Below are positions 47,901 to 58,604 of a stretch of DNA of 64,000 nt, piece by piece (the first letter of the stretch is position 1; each line of letters opens with the position of its first letter). Source of the DNA: Lineus longissimus (lineage: Eukaryota; Nemertea; Pilidiophora; Heteronemertea; Lineidae); the NCBI RefSeq assembly GCF_910592395.1, contig NC_088308.1, positions 26,799,501-26,863,500 on the forward strand, read 5' to 3'. Made by a program: the position numbers and the translations under genes. The notes under the pieces are model-generated. The model did no database searches and had not been told where the DNA came from. It saw only the letters and a program-made list of their open reading frames with translations.

Positions 47901-50804
47901 AATCACGGGTAGACTTTTTATGAACCCTGCCAAAAGGGGATTGGCCTGGACCCCTCGATCCACTGCAGTACACACATTAGATGTTGTCTTGTTGTGCGAA
48001 TAGGCTTGAGTTGGTTTGATAAGTATAAGGATAGCCATGAGAAACCGGCACCCTGTGGTCGATCACACGTGTACACGTTCAATATGTACATTGATGACAT
48101 GGCCTGGGAGACCTCACCACGATTCTTCGTACCTGCGTAATCTTCAAACGTCTGGCCGTCCGGGCGGATGATATTTTTCAACAAGTGCTGGTCTTGCACA
48201 GCAAGGGAGGCAGCGGCTGCCACAAACCAACAGTCACCTAGAGAAATAATTGAACAAGCTATCCGACTGTCACAGAGGAAAGTACCAAAAGTGTCAATCT
48301 TGTCTTGGCGCTATACCAGGCATAGTCCCAATTTTAAAAGAAAAGCGCTGCATTAATTGGTATGTAATCAACATCCACGATCAGCACTGAATTGTTTAAC
48401 TGCTTCCACGTGAATGGTATGAGTGCTTTTCCTGAATCGGTAAGATTGGACATACATGTCATCTGACTCAGTTGATTGGTAAATCGAGGTAAAAGCAGCC
48501 ATGATGAAAAAGACAACTCTACACGTAGGTAACACAGGTTACGCGAATGCTATTGAGCTGAAGTCAATCTAATAGGTATGGCACTGATACTTCAGTTGCA
48601 TGCCCCTACGGCCACATTACCTAGTTCTCCTTGGTCGAAGTCAAACCTCGATGCTTGGTCTCTAACGAAGACTGGGTTGTTTTGGATTTCCTACAAGGCA
48701 ATAGTGATACGTGTAATTGAAGATCGTAATGTCGTGTTTATGGGCGATCCCTCACAATTGCTTGCGGAAGAGGAATCGCGTTCAATAATAGATAAGGAGC
48801 CTAACAAGTTCCTAACTCTTGATCAAAACGGGTTTTAGGAACCTGGCCAACTCTTCTTTATGAATGTAAATACGACAGATTTTCTCACTTCACGAATTTA
48901 TTGATAAGAACATTTTTATAGAATGACTACGACAACTCGACATAGTTTTAAAAACACCTCTGCAATCTTCGCATGGACGTAAAGGTAGACGGGTATATGG
49001 TACACGAAAACGCATTATACAGTTTCAATTAAGGAATGGGTGGGGTGGGGGCGAGGGCTCGAACTGAGTTATACTAGTCGTAGATATAGCTCAAGGTCTT
49101 CAAGCGTCAAGTGCGTTAAACGTCTCTTTAAGTGCTACCGGTATTATAATAGTCCTCAAGCATAGGAGAAAGCTTAAACGCCTTTCTGTAAAGTTCAGCA
49201 GCTTTTTGCTCATCTCGCGCCCCTTCTAACCTCTCTGCCTCCTGCATGAGCTGTAGTCCCTGTTCATCTTTTGGGGTTAGCACCATTGCCTCATTTCGCC
49301 GGTACATAATGTCAGTCCTCAGAATATACTTTACTCCTTTAAGCAGCGCACCTCCCTCGTGTAGACGATGATGGTTGAAGATAATAGCTAGTCCTGCCTC
49401 GGGCTGAACTCTGTACAAAATGTTTTTCTCCTCAGCAACATAACGCCCTTGCTCATCTTTGAAGAGAGGCTGCTTCTCATTCACAAAATTCGTCGGCCCG
49501 CCCTCGAATCCACCGTTTAGGTACAACATGAGCGTCACCATTGAGCGCTCGTTAGAATCTTTTACAAAATGTCCATCAAAGTGCGGAGCGAAGTGTCCTC
49601 CAGGGTAGTATCGGCAGATTCTGAAAGCATCATTGAGTCCAACGGGGGACCAAGTCCCTTGTAAGAGAAAACCGATTCCCGTGATGTGTTTCTTTTTGGG
49701 ATCACCGCAGATTTTGATATCGGTCAAATACGGTTTAATCCGATTGAACAAGGCCTCGGATAATCCTGGTGATCTAACCATGATCCGGTCACTATTCCTG
49801 TACGAATGGTTAGCCTCATGAATAGGCCCGAGTCCCATTCTCTCCGCCTTGTCAATGTAGTATTTGCACTCCTCCTGACTGAGTGCATTATCGAGAAGAA
49901 AGCCCTCATCGCCAAAGTCTAGAATGTCTCTCCGCTCGATCGTGTTGATAGACTTGCCTGGGTAAGCAGACAGAGTCGGAAGGCTCTCGAGATCCACCAG
50001 TCCTTCACCAACCAATTTCTCCTCCTTCTTCGGGACATACACCTCCATCGTAATAATGATACCAGCAGCAGCGTTTCTTACTGTCTATGACCAACCTTAT
50101 ATACCTAAATAGGTCAATCGATAAATTGCTGGGTTTCCTGGATGTGGTGCAATACTTCATATCGACGCTAGCGTAGCCACACTGATAACGCACGAACTAT
50201 ACTATGACAGCTTTGTACATGTATACATGTAGGACCAAGTTGGAGATGGCTGGTTCCTCTAAGTTATGAATCATTGATGACTTGCAATGAGAACCAGGAA
50301 GAAATAATTTACTTGAGAATCGGAAATAAAGAATAACAAATAAGTCGCTAACTTTAGGCTGGTTATCGCGGGCCTACGGAACTACACATAACAAAAAGTC
50401 AAGACTATTTATTCAAACATACACTTAGGTCAAAATGTAACGTTCGCTATATCTTAGCTGACCTACTGTAGTATCGATGTACATATACATGCAGAATGAT
50501 TGCGAAATATAATGCCAGTTTGTATCGGTATAATAACTAAACCATGTGACAAGACCTTCCCGCGGACAGGGAACTCATGACATGTATGAAATAGCTTGAA
50601 GTTGGTCCAATGGATCACATACCCCCTCACCTTCCCAAAAAGCCATATAGATCTTAGATGAATACGTACCTTAGGCCTCTTCCATACAACATCACTGGCT
50701 ACATCCTTGGTCCTATAAATTGATTTCGACACAGCAGGAAAATCTGGGTCCTCATAAAGTTTTCCTTTCTTTATTAGTTTTTCCTTTATAGATTCGAAAG
50801 TCAT
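42000..50804 (-). CDS. Classical calpain (Ca2+-dependent cysteine protease), complete, 20 exons
   Basis: Exons in transcript order: 50804-50670, 48690-48621, 48237-48133, 47764-47605, 47241-47064, 46906-46814, 46507-46419, 46198-46112, 45957-45864, 45648-45561, 45155-45010, 44793-44579, 44417-44372, 44094-43959, 43457-43390, 43205-43137, 42938-42860, 42559-42443, 42324-42260, 42026-42000 (2067 bp, 688 aa), all phases consistent. The catalytic core has the Cys in [11 protein letters not shown], the His in GLYAGHAYS and the Asn in [12 protein letters not shown]. The C2-like domain III contains [11 protein letters not shown]. The C-terminal penta-EF-hand domain includes consensus loops DENKSGRI and [12 protein letters not shown] and ends WLVETMYC, like the WLQLTM end of vertebrate calpains. 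It is a cytosolic enzyme making limited, Ca2+-triggered cuts in target proteins. Intron 1 (about 2 kb) contains a separate oxygenase gene on the same strand. The start is the first ATG before the conserved YEDPDFPA segment. Confidence 0.95.
43254..43354 (+). repeat. Intronic repeat, left arm of a 101-bp inverted pair
   Basis: This segment (starting gtgaggcaataagaaccaca) is the reverse complement of 46703-46803 with few mismatches. It ends next to the splice acceptor side of the exon at 43205. Two copies in opposite orientation suggest a dispersed repeat family; no target duplication was found. Confidence 0.8.
46703..46803 (-). repeat. Intronic repeat, right arm of a 101-bp inverted pair
   Basis: It pairs with 43254-43354. 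It lies in the intron between calpain exons 46906-46814 and 46507-46419, beginning only about 10 bases from the donor site of the upstream exon. In the calpain pre-mRNA the two arms could base-pair across six to eight exons. Confidence 0.8.
49128..50048 (-). CDS. 2-oxoglutarate/Fe(II) oxygenase (prolyl 4-hydroxylase-like), intronless, nested in calpain intron 1
   Basis: 306 aa in one exon. Iron ligands are H156 and D158 in [10 protein letters not shown] and H230 in HHRLHEGG; K240 in GVKYILRTD is the expected 2-oxoglutarate-binding residue. [12 protein letters not shown] before the first histidine and [19 protein letters not shown] after it are typical of the P4Hc fold. The family hydroxylates prolines or other substrates using O2, iron and 2-oxoglutarate. 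There is no signal peptide or ER-retention end, so this is probably a cytosolic or nuclear enzyme rather than a collagen hydroxylase. The tail (about 262-298, [22 protein letters not shown]) looks like a helical TPR-type hairpin. It lies entirely in the first calpain intron, in the same orientation. Lack of introns suggests a retrocopy that kept its function. The substrate is unknown. Confidence 0.9.
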   Translation of the reverse strand: MEVYVPKKEEKLVGEGLVDLESLPTLSAYPGKSINTIERRDILDFGDEGFLLDNALSQEECKYYIDKAERMGLGPIHEANHSYRNSDRIMVRSPGLSEALFNRIKPYLTDIKICGDPKKKHITGIGFLLQGTWSPVGLNDAFRICRYYPGGHFAPHFDGHFVKDSNERSMVTLMLYLNGGFEGGPTNFVNEKQPLFKDEQGRYVAEEKNILYRVQPEAGLAIIFNHHRLHEGGALLKGVKYILRTDIMYRRNEAMVLTPKDEQGLQLMQEAERLEGARDEQKAAELYRKAFKLSPMLEDYYNTGST

Positions 50805-52133
50805 GGTGCTGCTTTAGCCTTAAATAAGCATTGAAACAGTAATAAGAACGTCTACCATCGTATTTCACAATTTTGGCAGGTCTAATTTTTGCTTGTACAC
50901 TGTTATATCCAATACAATCAATACACCGACCAATTCATCGGTACATAAATTTTATATGCATTATTGTATGCATATCATTCATAAACAGAATATCATGCTC
51001 TAAGAATCAAACCGAATATTCACATTAATACACAGTAAATAAATAGCCCACAGTCCTGATGTACAACTTATGCATGCGACACAATATGACCCCATGGCCA
51101 TTGACAACAACACTCTTGTTCATAGCCCCCTACCGGTCACCATGGGATTATTGGCTAAATGGATCGAATGTGATTAGCCTATTTTTCGAGAGGCGAATGC
51201 CTTTTATTATTGGGGAATAGATCGATATAGTGAGCGACCTACATTAAAGGTATATGTATGTGATATTATTTTTCCCTAAAATAGCTACCGTTAAATGATA
51301 ACTATAGTCCGTGCAACCAGTCGGCATGGCAGTCGACCGCGGCCGGGCTGTTAGTTTTACATGTTTGAATGATTTTTTGAACATCAATCATGATCATGTC
51401 AGTGTGAATATCTAACAAGGCTGCAGCTAGTTAAACATGTTCCACATCAAGCGAATCGTTCAGTTGAATCGTCATAGTTTACTATCACCATCTATTCGGG
51501 GGTCGCAAACATTTTTAAAGTGCCCGGCGTGACAGCGGATATAGTCCCCCTGGAGTCATAGTCCGGTAGCATTGTATTTGACCAATTAAGCAGCATGATC
51601 TATTGTACCGCTAACCCTAACCAAAACATTTAGCAATGCGGGCTATTGTTACACGGACTATCAGCCCTAGGACTACTATCCCTTGCACACCGGCGTATGA
51701 ATTCTCTCAAAAAGGCCGCAGTATTGAAATAGCAATTTCCTTGCCTATACCTATCGAGCGGTGAGGTTTAGAATTATCAGTGATGGCCAACAAGACATCA
51801 AGTAATGCAGCTGCAGATAAGAAAAAATTGCAAGATGATATTACGGAATAATCAGCAGTCAATAAATGCTACCTGTCGTGGGTAGATATCTAGTTGGTAC
51901 ATGTGATGAACTAAATAAGTGTCAGTTTAAGTACGTTCGGTAAATAATCGGTAACCTAATTTGTAAAAGTCAGGAAAAATACAATTGCCTGTCCGAAACA
52001 ACTGTCTGATTTCACACCAATGTGTGCTTTACAACTTTGAAGTATAATTTGCAAGGCTAAAAGTTGCGGCCACGTTGAAATTGCATTTGTTATCGGAAGC
52101 AGCGTCGTGTAGCAGAACTGACCGAATGACGAA
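50805..52133. other. Divergent intergenic region between calpain and astacin genes
   Basis: 1.3 kb between two divergent start codons; both promoters are expected here. At about 51548-51572 and 51655-51678 there is an imperfect inverted repeat (tagtcc..catagtccgg against ggactatc..aggacta), possibly a degraded small element. No open frame resembles a protein. Confidence 0.55.
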
Positions 52134-55100
52134 ATGCTGTCCCGGGCTGCACTGCTTTCGAATCTGATACTTTTGGCCAAGTTGTGTTACTGCAATGTAA
52201 GTAGTGTGTTCATCAGATTGATTGTTTCATTCCGTTCTGGGAAGCTCCGAAATTACCAATCAACGCTACCCATTGTTTTTCGTGTTACGCAGTAGCGTGC
52301 ATTTAGATTCGGACTGGCAGTATTCTGTCATCAATGTCAACCCATCTCAAAGACTTTGACATTTTGTTCAGGTTGACCTTTTTACTTGCAGGTTATCGAA
52401 AAGCATTCAGGTATGTTACACCCAAGCGCAAGCATATTTTGTTGACTCTTGGTCGTGACGAAGCGAACGTATGATACATTGCTTCACCGATATCATTCAA
52501 ACTAACTTAAAGTTAACTTAGTCAAACTTAGAATTGAAGATACCAATTTGCCTTGATTGGGACCGAAAATCGTTGCTTCATCGTTTTAAAGCCTGCTTTC
52601 TGCATTGTGTGACAGAAAGCATCAACATAAGACCCAGTTGAGACTTTACGGCCTCATACCATCTTATAGTGTCTTAAGTTAGTTAAACACTTCAATTCTT
52701 GTTTTATTTTGGACAGACGGCCAATCCCCTGTAAACCCAGAGGAGATCGCAGGTGAGCGAATAATGTTCTAGCCTCATTGAAAAGATAGTTGAAATAATA
52801 TTTGTACCATCTTTTCCGCCAATCTTAATACACTTCTACGTAGAAAGCGTTGTACAGCTTCCGCCAACTTATTAAATTAGGCTGTACTTACTGTTGTCCT
52901 ATTCGAGCTTCGAAAATACATTAGCCTTCCATTATCACTCTCCACCCACTTCGGTTGATAGCCTGTACACCTTAACCAAGTATGGATACTTGATATAACG
53001 TAAATAGATTAACAAGCAGTTCCTATCATCTCGAACATTGTTTCTCAATATAGATTTTGTTGATTGTGACCAGTACATGTTGTTTTTTTACCAATCTAAT
53101 TATACATTTCAAAACATTCAGACCTCTTCGAAGGTGACATTCAACTCGGCTCATCGGTAAAGTATAGGCCATCTCATTTCATTTTCTTCCAAAAAAACCC
53201 CGTCGTTCTCAAAACAGGCCAAATAAGATGTCAGCTTTTTTACCTGTTTTTATTTCTCATCGTCGAGGTAACTCCATGTCAGTGTATCTACAAGAATTCG
53301 ATAGTGATCAAACGACCTAAATTTAAACACAATTTTCTAGTGGTTTGATTCGTGCACGCCTACAAAGTGCGGATGTAGCGTTGACGTCCTCAGCAAATCT
53401 TACAGTGACAATAATGCAGCATTGATTTCATTCCGTTTCATTTTATTTCAGTTTCGCAATGCAGTGCCAGACCTTGGTATGACTTGGGAAGATGGCGTCG
53501 TACCGTACGTGATAGATACTTTTGCAGATTATTGTAAGTTTCCCAAAATGTTCATTGTCTGATTCACTAACGTAGATATGGATAATACCAAGTACCAAGA
53601 ACTCTCGGCGAAGCAGTCCAATATCTTCGTAAATAATAGTATAATGAACGAAAAATTATCGTATATAGTGTCAAAGCATTTGCCTCATTGTATTTGAGTC
53701 TCTGCTCCAGCATGTCCAGGATAAAACCACTGACATGCCAACATCTAAAGGGCATCAAAAGATGACAAGATGTGATACATCGGTAGGTAGGCCTACAGTT
53801 ATGTCACTTTCATGACGACCATCTTGTTCAAGCTGTCATTAAAACACACGTCTTCTGCAGCTGATTATCAAAAGGAAACGATACAAAAGGCAATGGATAC
53901 AATCGAGGCAGTCACCGCTGTTAATGGGAAGAAGTGTGTTCAGTTCGTACCAAGGAAAGCCCAACGAGATTACCTCAAAATCAAGAAAGTCAAAGGGTGA
54001 GTTTATGCCACTTGGGGGAAATACGACTGTCCCATAAACGCAGTGGCGTCGGCGAAAGCCTCTTTTCTTCACCTGGTTCCATTCCAAAGTCCGCGCAGCC
54101 TCAGAATGTCCGATGTGAAACAAATATGAAAGGAACACCAACCATTGAAAGTACAAGTTCGGTGTTAAAAGCATTCTAAATGTTCCGATCATTTTCTGAG
54201 GTAAAAGAATCACACATTCGTATCTTTGTTCTGTTTGAGTCACCTCCCTCCACATTTTAGTTGCTCGTCCGGGGTCGGTCGTAAAGGCGGTCAACAAGAG
54301 GTATCTCTGGTTTTTGGCTGCTTCTTGAAGGGGTTAATCATGCACGAGCTTCTCCACGCTCTCGGGTTTTGGCACGAGCAGAGCAGGGCCGATAGGGACG
54401 AGTTTATCACTATCATGTGGGATAACATCAAGCCAAGTGAGTACGATACTTTAAAATGATAGCAACTTGTTCGATTAAGCAGTTTTTTTACAATCGTGTT
54501 GGTACAGTATGTCTCGAAATTGTTATTCGCTGAAGGCAGCGATAGCAGTTGCATTAATATTCGTTTCGTTCGATATTGTCAGCGTGCAACAAAGGATCGT
54601 TTCGCTAAGGATTTCAAAGGCGTACTGCATTTTCTTATGATTTTTACCAAATCAGTTAAATGGTCATGTCGGGTTGTTTGAGCTCAATGCTACCTTTCTG
54701 TGGGCAGCAAATAACACAAAATTGGACCTTCTTGTAGAGTATTTTACTAAACAACATGTTTAGGATATCCACAGGCAGGCAGATAGACGTGTTCAACCCT
54801 TTATTTTACCCCGTGGCCGGTTATTAGCGACAACACTACAATATCCATTTGATACAAACTTTGTGATTCTACAAAGTTTGATTGAGAAAGGTTATTCCAT
54901 CCATTTCAAGAATCATCTCGAAAGTAATGCCGTGGTCACACTGGGGTTTTAACACGAATTGAATTCGAATTAAAACGTTGATACGTATTGGGGCGTCACA
55001 CTCAATTCGGTTCATACCGATCTCAATCCGCTTTAACCAACACGGTTCTTAAACCGAATTGAATGCGAATCAGCTAATCCGAATCAACGAAACCGTATTG

Positions 55101-57624
55101 AGATTTCAAGTGTGACGCGCTTGATACGAATTAAGAATTTCGATCGCACTGTGCATGCGCCCGGCGCACTTCCTCTTCCGTTAATTCTCCGCGCCAAACT
55201 TCTATCAATTCAATTGATTGTGCTAGTCTTGTAGGATGTGCTGAAGTGAATGCCTGGTAAATGGTAGAGTTATGATCTACCAAACACAATATGAAGATGT
55301 TTTTAGAATAATTTTTTCATGCAATTTTGAATAGATTTATTTTTGTACGGAGTAAAGTTGATCTTATCAGAGGTTTGATTGTTTGTTACGCCACAGAGAC
55401 CAAAGATTGAATGGTGAATGGCCTAGGAATGTATGCTGAATGAAACTGTTCTTGTATTTTTTATGTATGTATGTACATGTACTAGAATTTGCTTCTTGCA
55501 GGATCTGCAGATTGAAATTGAATGCTTGATGTTAGTATACGCATTGAGTGTAGCGCGTTTTAAACCGATTTGAATGCGTATTCGGGACAGTGTGACGCGA
55601 CCGTTCTGAAACTGGATTAACCAATTCGTATTCCGGAGAGCGCTCTACGGAATTCGGTTTCAATTCGCATCCAGTGTGAACACACCATTAAGCTCGTTGT
55701 ACTATAATCGTTTTTGTTCATAATGTCTCCATAAACTATAATCTCTGGCGGTATCTCATTTTGTATTTTGTTTCCAGATCATAAAACAAACTTCGAAATG
55801 AAACTCGCCAAAGACGTCCACCACCTCAGTCAGCCGTACGACTATGACTCAATCATGCACTACTCCGAGACGGCCTTCACGAAGGGTGACATGATTACAA
55901 TCCTAGCCCATGATCCACACGCCAAGATCGGCCAGAGGGATCATCTCAGTCCTATTGATATCAAGGAGGTACAGATTCTCTATGGGTGCATTGGTAAGCG
56001 TCATCTCTTCACAATGCTGAGATTCAACAATTATTCGTGAACAAGTTATTTATCCAGAACCGTCATAGCAGGGCAAAATCGAGTCGACATTTGGAATAGA
56101 CCTACATGTATTTACAGTTCCTCAGCATATTAGCGAATGGCTTCTCTTTTCTCCACTACCGAAATAATCCTGCCTGTTTTTTACCTCTAATCATGTTTAT
56201 CACTATTTTGTTTGCAGAAGGAGACAGACCAACAATCCACACGAAGGATAAAGTGTTACCAGGGAAGGACAAGAATGGTAAGCAACATATATGTCAGATT
56301 GTAAGCACACTTTGCATTCTCAGGTCTTAGCTCCCTTCATTATCTTTATGTATATACAGCAAGCAGACATCCCAAGTAAGGCCATCACAAGTCAGCCTGA
56401 GAGAGTACTCCTGGCATTCGAACTTTTGACAAAAGTGTGAGTTTTTTATTCAAAAAGATAATGAAAATGAGGCAAGCAAATATCGTTGGATAGCTGTTAG
56501 AATTGATTCGGTTTTCTTATCCTCACTTAGACGCTGTCTTCCACTGTGACTTCGAGGATGGATGGTGTGGAATAAAACCGAGAGCTGGCGATGAAGTGAG
56601 CTGGGCGCTTGATTCATCCAAGCGAAAGGAAGGAATAGAGACAGGACCTGATGGAGATCATACCTCAGGTTCAGGTGAGATAGGCAATGCATTATTGTAC
56701 TGGTGTGTAGCCAGGAGTCCGAGAGGGGATGTTGCCTGCCCGAGGAACTGTCTTTGTACAAAGTTAAGATATTTTCGCGGTCAATTTTAAAGAGGTTCTT
56801 CAGCCAAGGGATTTTCACGCTCAAATTCAACGTTCTTTTTCGATTAGGGAAGGCGTTCGGATCCCCAACTCCCCATGCCTTCGACTATGTTTCCACCGAC
56901 CACGTCAGCTTACTACCGTAGAACAGTGGAGAGCCAAACAATTGGCAACGATTTCAAAAAACTGATATGCATTATGATCGTGTATAAATATCTATTTGGC
57001 AGGCACATTCGCGGTGGTTCGCAACACCAACCACCCAGGTACAAGCACAAGAGTGTCGTTCCCCAGCGTCAAGGCAAGCAACATCGGGTACTGCATCGAC
57101 CTTTGGTACAATCTGTACGGTGAAAGCGCTGGCATGATGATAGTCAATGATGGAGATACGGCAGTGGAGATTATATTCGGTGATCAAGGAGGCGACTGGG
57201 TTCATGGCCAGTTCACCGTCAGATCAAAAAAGGGTGTGAATGTACGTATACACTATCGAAATCAGAATCTCTTATAATAATAATTGTCGTAAAATATAAC
57301 TGCTTTGTGATTACATTTTGTCTATTTCGTGAGAAAATAACCCTGCACGAAAAAACCCTAAAAAGGCTTTGTTAGTTTACGCCCAACATCGAATTAAGTA
57401 ACCCAAACAAGGTATTTGGTTAAGAGATTCCTCATGCGCTGTGTGATTAAAGCGAACTCGCGTTCTATGGAAACCTCCCCTAATCCGGATTGGGATCATT
57501 TTAAACGCATCAAATATCAACAACTCTGTTGTATTTTCAGATTAATATTGAAGCAGTTTGGGGTCCGGACTACACGGGTGACGTAGCCATCGATGATGTC
57601 GGCATTTTCAAAGGTCCGTGCTGA
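52134..57624 (+). CDS. Secreted astacin-family zinc metalloprotease with C-terminal MAM domain, complete, 12 exons
   Basis: Exons: 52134-52196, 52392-52410, 52717-52752, 53122-53156, 53452-53533, 53861-53996, 54261-54436, 55778-55993, 56218-56277, 56531-56674, 57003-57241, 57541-57624 (1290 bp, 429 aa), all phases consistent. Exon 1 encodes a signal peptide (MLSRAALLSNLILLAKLCYC). The propeptide is built from tiny exons of 19, 36 and 35 bp and contains LFEGDIQL, whose Asp is the latency ligand in astacins. The mature enzyme starts near RNAVPDLGMTWEDGVVPYVI. Zinc is bound by HELLHALGFWHEQSRADRD, and SIMHY is the Met-turn. After a short linker a MAM domain runs from FHCDFEDGWCG through GPDGDHTSGSG to IDDVGIFKGPC and the stop. 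The layout resembles cnidarian and meprin-like astacins. The protein is expected to be extracellular, with matrix or secreted-protein substrates. AATAAA lies at 57643. Confidence 0.94.
54925..55690. mobile_element. 766-bp inverted-repeat element in an astacin intron
   Basis: The left end is taatgccgtggtcacactgg and the right end, reverse-complemented, is taatggtgtgttcacactgg; similarity continues through the gaattgaa(t/a)(t/c)cgaatt region. Several internal gtgtgacgc motifs recur near both ends. No transposase frame exists. It is probably a non-autonomous DNA transposon; superfamily and target duplication are not resolved. Confidence 0.65.
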
Positions 57625-58604
57625 TCCAGAATTTGCACATGAAATAAACAAGTAATAAAGTATCACAATTGTTTATTGTTGTTTTTCAAATTATGTTTTT
57701 AAGAAAGTACAACATGTAGCTTGAAACAGTCATGGTGGTCGCTGGTGAATGACAGGACTTTCTTACCCAAAAAAGTACCCATGATGGCTAATATTCACTA
57801 TTGGGTATGTTTTCACTGAATGCGATTTTGAATGATTCGCACAGCGCATGTGATATTGCAAAACAAACGGTTTTTGGGCGTTTTCTGTTAAGCGAAGCAT
57901 TAAAATATCAAAACCGTGATGCGTGCGTTGTCGCAATCGCTGTCGGTGCAACCCTACCCTGAACCTATGCTGGAGGCCATAACACAATCAATCGGGTGAG
58001 AAACCAAGACTTACAAGTATCTGGAAATGCGGACCTGTGACATCATGCAGTACACTTTCGCGCTAACATTAGGGTGTTAATATTCACTTAACACCTTTTA
58101 TTTCTGCGCGAATATGTATGACCCATCCCACCTTTTTAATGGGTACAAGTCGCATTTGGGAAACATAGAGATGCCCGAGAGTTGTTCACACGTTCATAGC
58201 TTAAGATATAAACTTCATATTGGTATACGACCACTTCCATTTTTATATCTTTTATGGTGTCTGAGGTATTCACAATATGTTCAGAGAAAATAAAATGCTT
58301 TTTAAACAATACTTTTTCGGAGATAATAAGGTTTTTAAGACAACCCATAGTGTTTGCTTCTTGAGCAGAGCTCATTAGGTTCCCTTATAACGTCTTCTAA
58401 ACAATACTTTCGCCAAATTGCCTGGTAGAATACCTCGATATATTGTTCTTTGTGAAGATTATTCTGTCTTAATCTGAAAGTGGACCAAAATTTACGTAAG
58501 TCTACATTCCAGATCCCAGCGTATAAAAATACTGGTTGTTAAGTTTTTTAAGTACTTTTATGATGCAGTCATGCTTTGTAACATTTTCTGAGGTTAAAAC
58601 TCTG
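57625..58604. other. Convergent intergenic region
   Basis: It lies between the stop of the astacin gene (+) and the stop of the PPxY protein gene (-). It holds the astacin poly(A) signal at 57643. No other gene or repeat was recognised. Confidence 0.6.

Noticed and set aside
51613-51624. Telomere-like ctaaccctaacc
   Set aside because: Only two units in an internal intergenic region; chance or a relic.
56850-56920. Possible extra MAM exon after a TTAG acceptor, in the right phase
   Set aside because: It runs into a stop and has no usable donor in phase, while joining 56674 directly to 57003 restores the MAM consensus DHTSGSG..NTNHPG without it.
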